A stretch of DNA of 6,465 nt. It comes from Desulfobacteraceae bacterium. Lineage in GTDB: Bacteria; Desulfobacterota; Desulfobacteria; Desulfobacterales; Desulfosarcinaceae. The notes beneath the pieces are model-generated. The model saw only the letters and a list, made by a program, of their open reading frames with translations, did not search any database and was not told the DNA's origin. Position numbers and translations under genes: made by a program. Positions 5,157-6,465 of the stretch are shown in pieces (position 1 is the first letter of the stretch; every line of letters begins with the position of its first letter). The DNA is taken from NCBI GenBank assembly GCA_027031325.1, contig JALVRI010000134.1, positions 1 through 6,465 on the forward strand, given 5' to 3'.

Positions 5157-5528
5157 ATGAAAACAGAGCGAATCGTTTTGATATTGGTCGTGACTTTGAT
5201 CGCAGCCGCCGTTTTTCTCGGCTGGTGGCAGGCCTCAAGGTTTTGGGACCGCCCGGGGTACGTAAGGTGGCATATGGGCCCCGGCCACATGATGGGATAC
5301 GGCTTTGGCGGTGGTGGATTTATGGGGTTGGTTTTTTGGTCCCTGGTCCTGGCGGCCTTGATCCTGGCCATAGTCTGGATTTCAAGGATGGTCAGCCGGG
5401 TTGGAAAGGGAAGCGACACCGGATCCGACGCGCTTGAAATTCTCAAGCAAAGGTTCGCCCGGGGTGAAATCGACAGGAAGGAGTATGAAGACAAGCTGAA
5501 AGATCTTCGCAGCCTCCAAAGGGAATAA
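5157..5528 (+). CDS. SHOCT-domain membrane protein with Met/His/Gly-rich loop
   Basis: This 123-residue protein has two predicted membrane helices (about 5-24 and 56-76). Between them is a loop containing GPGHMMGYGFGGGGFMG (41-57), rich in Gly and Met with H39 and H44. The C-terminal segment at 91-118, DALEILKQRFARGEIDRKEY and on to KLKDL, is a classic SHOCT domain, a short helical module found at protein ends and thought to mediate oligomerisation. Small membrane proteins of this type are often neighbours of metal-resistance genes; the exact role is unknown. The ATG at 5157 has AAGG (5144-5147) nine bases upstream. An ATG at 5150 opens a different frame with poor composition and was not used. 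It lies 70 bases after the ZraP-like gene with no promoter seen between them, so it is probably in the same sigma-54 transcript. Confidence 0.82.
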   Translation: MKTERIVLILVVTLIAAAVFLGWWQASRFWDRPGYVRWHMGPGHMMGYGFGGGGFMGLVFWSLVLAALILAIVWISRMVSRVGKGSDTGSDALEILKQRFARGEIDRKEYEDKLKDLRSLQRE

Positions 5529-5651
5529 ACCCGGATGGTGTACTTCAAATGCCCGCCTTCGGCCTCACATCTTTGCTGCAACGGCCGGCTGCCCAATTTC
5601 AAATAAAAGTTATAAAACGGCTTTACTGCGACGGCCCGGAGTCGGCGGAGT

Positions 5652-5695
5652 CCACGGGCCGGGTGCTAAGAGGGATTTTTGCACCCGGCCCGTGG
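5652..5695. other. Perfect 15-bp inverted repeat, strong hairpin
   Basis: CCACGGGCCGGGTGC (5652-5666) and GCACCCGGCCCGTGG (5681-5695) are perfect inverted copies around the 14-base loop TAAGAGGGATTTTT. The stem is very GC-rich. No T-run follows on either strand, which argues against a standard intrinsic terminator, although it could still stop the SHOCT transcript or mark a processed 3' end. The 5' arm can instead pair with CGGCCCG at 5632-5638, giving a mutually exclusive fold. Confidence 0.7.
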
Positions 5696-5746
5696 CTTAT
5701 GGGACAATGATCAAAATACAGCTTATGAATAGAATTCAAATTATCC

Positions 5747-5775
5747 TTGAGCAAAACAGATAAAGTATGTTTAAT
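5747..5775 (+). promoter_or_regulatory. Sigma-70 type promoter for the CBS gene pair
   Basis: TTGAGC (5747-5752) and TTTAAT (5770-5775) are separated by exactly 17 bases, matching the consensus at 4/6 and 5/6. The start is expected near 5782, giving a leader of about 109 bases to the ATG at 5891. The leader contains the short dyad at 5846-5858. This is the best housekeeping-type promoter on the plus strand of the window. Confidence 0.6.
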
Positions 5776-5890
5776 GCTCAAAGGAAGGCTGGCCGAGCCA
5801 GGGGGTATTTGGCTAAACCCTGGGCGGGAGCAGGGATTCCGGTTTCAAACGGCGTTTGGCCGCCGAATTTCAACCGACGAGGTAAGCGGG

Positions 5891-6367
5891 ATGGGAGTGA
5901 AAGCCAGGGATATAATGATGGTTGAGTTTCCAACCATTGCGGCCGATGCAAGTGTCTCGGAGGCCGTGGGGTTGATTAAAAAGGCCGGCAGCAAGGGCCG
6001 GCGCGTCTTCGGACTGGTTGTGGTGGACAGTGACGGGAAGCTGGCCGGCATGATTTCGATGTACGATATCCTGCTCTTTTTGAGACCCAAGCATATCCAC
6101 ATCTGGGGTAACATGGAAGACATCGATGTTGACGGAGTGGTTACCGAGGCCTGTCGCGGGATTGCCGCTGTCCAGGTGGGTGATTTGATGAGCAGCGAGG
6201 TCGAAACCATTGGCCCGGATGCCCATATCATGATGGTCCTGGATGTGATGATAAAGAAGCATATTCGCCGCTTGCCCGTTGTCCAGGGCGATGAAATTCT
6301 CGGTATTGTATATATATCCGACCTGTTCAACCATCTGCTGGGCCGTTTGGAAGCCCCGGAGACGTAG
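5891..6367 (+). CDS. Twin-CBS-domain protein
   Basis: The 158-residue product consists almost wholly of two CBS domains, at about residues 3-66 (VKARDIMMVEFPTI and on) and 94-152 (VQVGDLMSSEVETI and on). Together these would form one Bateman module that binds adenine nucleotides or related ligands in the cytoplasm and signals energy state to a partner. The first domain keeps the nucleotide-contact pattern GhhSxxD (G53, S56, D59). In the second the equivalent serine or threonine is Y141 (G138, Y141, D144), so one site may be altered. The start chosen is the ATG at 5891 because GAGG (5879-5882) lies eight bases upstream and homology-like sequence begins at once. The same frame is open back to a TTG at 5747, but the extra 48 residues look non-coding and overlap a promoter. 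There is no catalytic domain. The stop codon abuts the start of another CBS gene. Confidence 0.85.
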   Translation: MGVKARDIMMVEFPTIAADASVSEAVGLIKKAGSKGRRVFGLVVVDSDGKLAGMISMYDILLFLRPKHIHIWGNMEDIDVDGVVTEACRGIAAVQVGDLMSSEVETIGPDAHIMMVLDVMIKKHIRRLPVVQGDEILGIVYISDLFNHLLGRLEAPET

Positions 6368-6465
6368 ATGATGGCGATTTCAGAAAAGCGCACTTTGGCC
6401 GGTTTGAACGTCCGCCAGGCCATGCGGCGTCAACTGGTGGTCTTGAAGGTTACCTCCAGGATCGG
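6368..6465 (+). CDS. Second CBS-domain protein, N-terminal fragment
   Basis: The gene begins immediately after the TAG of the preceding gene (no spacer) and runs off the right edge after 32 codons. The visible protein starts MMAISEKRTLAGLNVRQAMR and continues RQLVVLKVTSRI. The part from LNVRQAM resembles the start of a CBS domain (V-x-D/Q-x-M followed by a beta-strand). GGAG (6358-6361) lies six bases before the first ATG and nine before the second (6371), so either may be used. The arrangement implies translational coupling with the first CBS gene. The full domain content cannot be seen. Confidence 0.65.
   Translation, partial: MMAISEKRTLAGLNVRQAMRRQLVVLKVTSRI

Larger units (their letters stand above)
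5529..5890. other. Non-coding stretch between the SHOCT gene and the CBS gene
   Basis: Within these 362 bases I see no credible gene. A frame open from a TTG at 5747 merges into the CBS gene, but that TTG is better read as part of a -35 box. The stretch contains tandem CGGAGTC copies (5637-5643 and 5646-5652), the hairpin at 5652-5695, a promoter at 5747-5775 and the short dyad CAAACG-G-CGTTTG (5846-5858) 32 bases before the CBS start. No terminator with a T-run was found for the upstream operon, unless the 5652-5695 hairpin acts as one. Confidence 0.55.

Noticed and set aside
4949..5602. Minus-strand 217-residue open frame and plus-strand 112-residue frame at 5099-5437
   Set aside because: Both overlap the ZraP-like or SHOCT genes in other frames and lack recognisable domains or ribosome sites.
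5747..5890. TTG-initiated 48-residue N-terminal extension of the CBS protein
   Set aside because: The extension has no ribosome site, looks non-coding and begins within a good -35/-10 pair; the ATG at 5891 has GAGG eight bases upstream and starts right at the CBS domain.
1..6465. CRISPR arrays, insertion sequences, toxin-antitoxin pairs or other defence systems
   Set aside because: I saw no regularly spaced repeats, no transposase motifs and no defence-type domains on either strand.

Overview
The window looks like ordinary chromosome of a Gram-negative bacterium, most likely a deltaproteobacterium in the broad sense (Desulfobacterota). This is inferred from the gene mix: a PAS-rich hybrid histidine kinase, a ZraP-like periplasmic protein behind a sigma-54 promoter, a periplasmic transglycosylase of the MltB family, a tRNA-Glu with an encoded CCA end, and moderate GC content. 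No sequence search was possible, so the taxon is an inference and not a result.

Layout from left to right. The 5' end of radA (minus strand) runs off the left edge and is divergent from a two-gene unit: an MltB-type lytic transglycosylase and a tiny two-helix PLDc_N membrane protein. A tRNA-Glu(CTC) with its own terminator follows. Next comes a stretch of about 370 bp without a convincing gene. It holds a perfect 14-bp palindrome, a possible promoter and, at its right end, a possible short minus-strand ORF. It leads into a 714-residue hybrid sensor kinase (membrane helix, PAS, PAS, HisKA, HATPase, receiver) whose N-terminus looks short. A 476-bp regulatory region then carries a good sigma-54 promoter (GG-N10-GC) and an upstream AT-rich dyad. 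It serves a ZraP-like protein and a SHOCT-domain membrane protein, which are separated by a strong RNA hairpin. Another non-coding stretch of about 360 bp contains a perfect 15-bp hairpin and a sigma-70 type promoter. It precedes a twin-CBS protein whose stop codon directly abuts the start of a second CBS-type gene cut off by the right edge.

How the genes may work together. The centre of the window reads as an envelope or metal-stress module. The ZraP-like chaperone and the SHOCT protein share Gly/Met/His-rich GPG-type motifs, and the sigma-54 promoter recalls the zraP/zraSR arrangement of enterobacteria. The hybrid kinase next door could be its sensor, but it carries only a receiver and no sigma-54 activator, so any activator must be encoded elsewhere. 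The transglycosylase unit, the tRNA and the CBS pair look like unrelated housekeeping or signalling neighbours. I see no CRISPR array, transposase, integrase or phage gene, and no clear evidence of a wholly new system. The most unusual material is regulatory: the bounded sigma-54 region, the two strong hairpins and the upstream region of the kinase.
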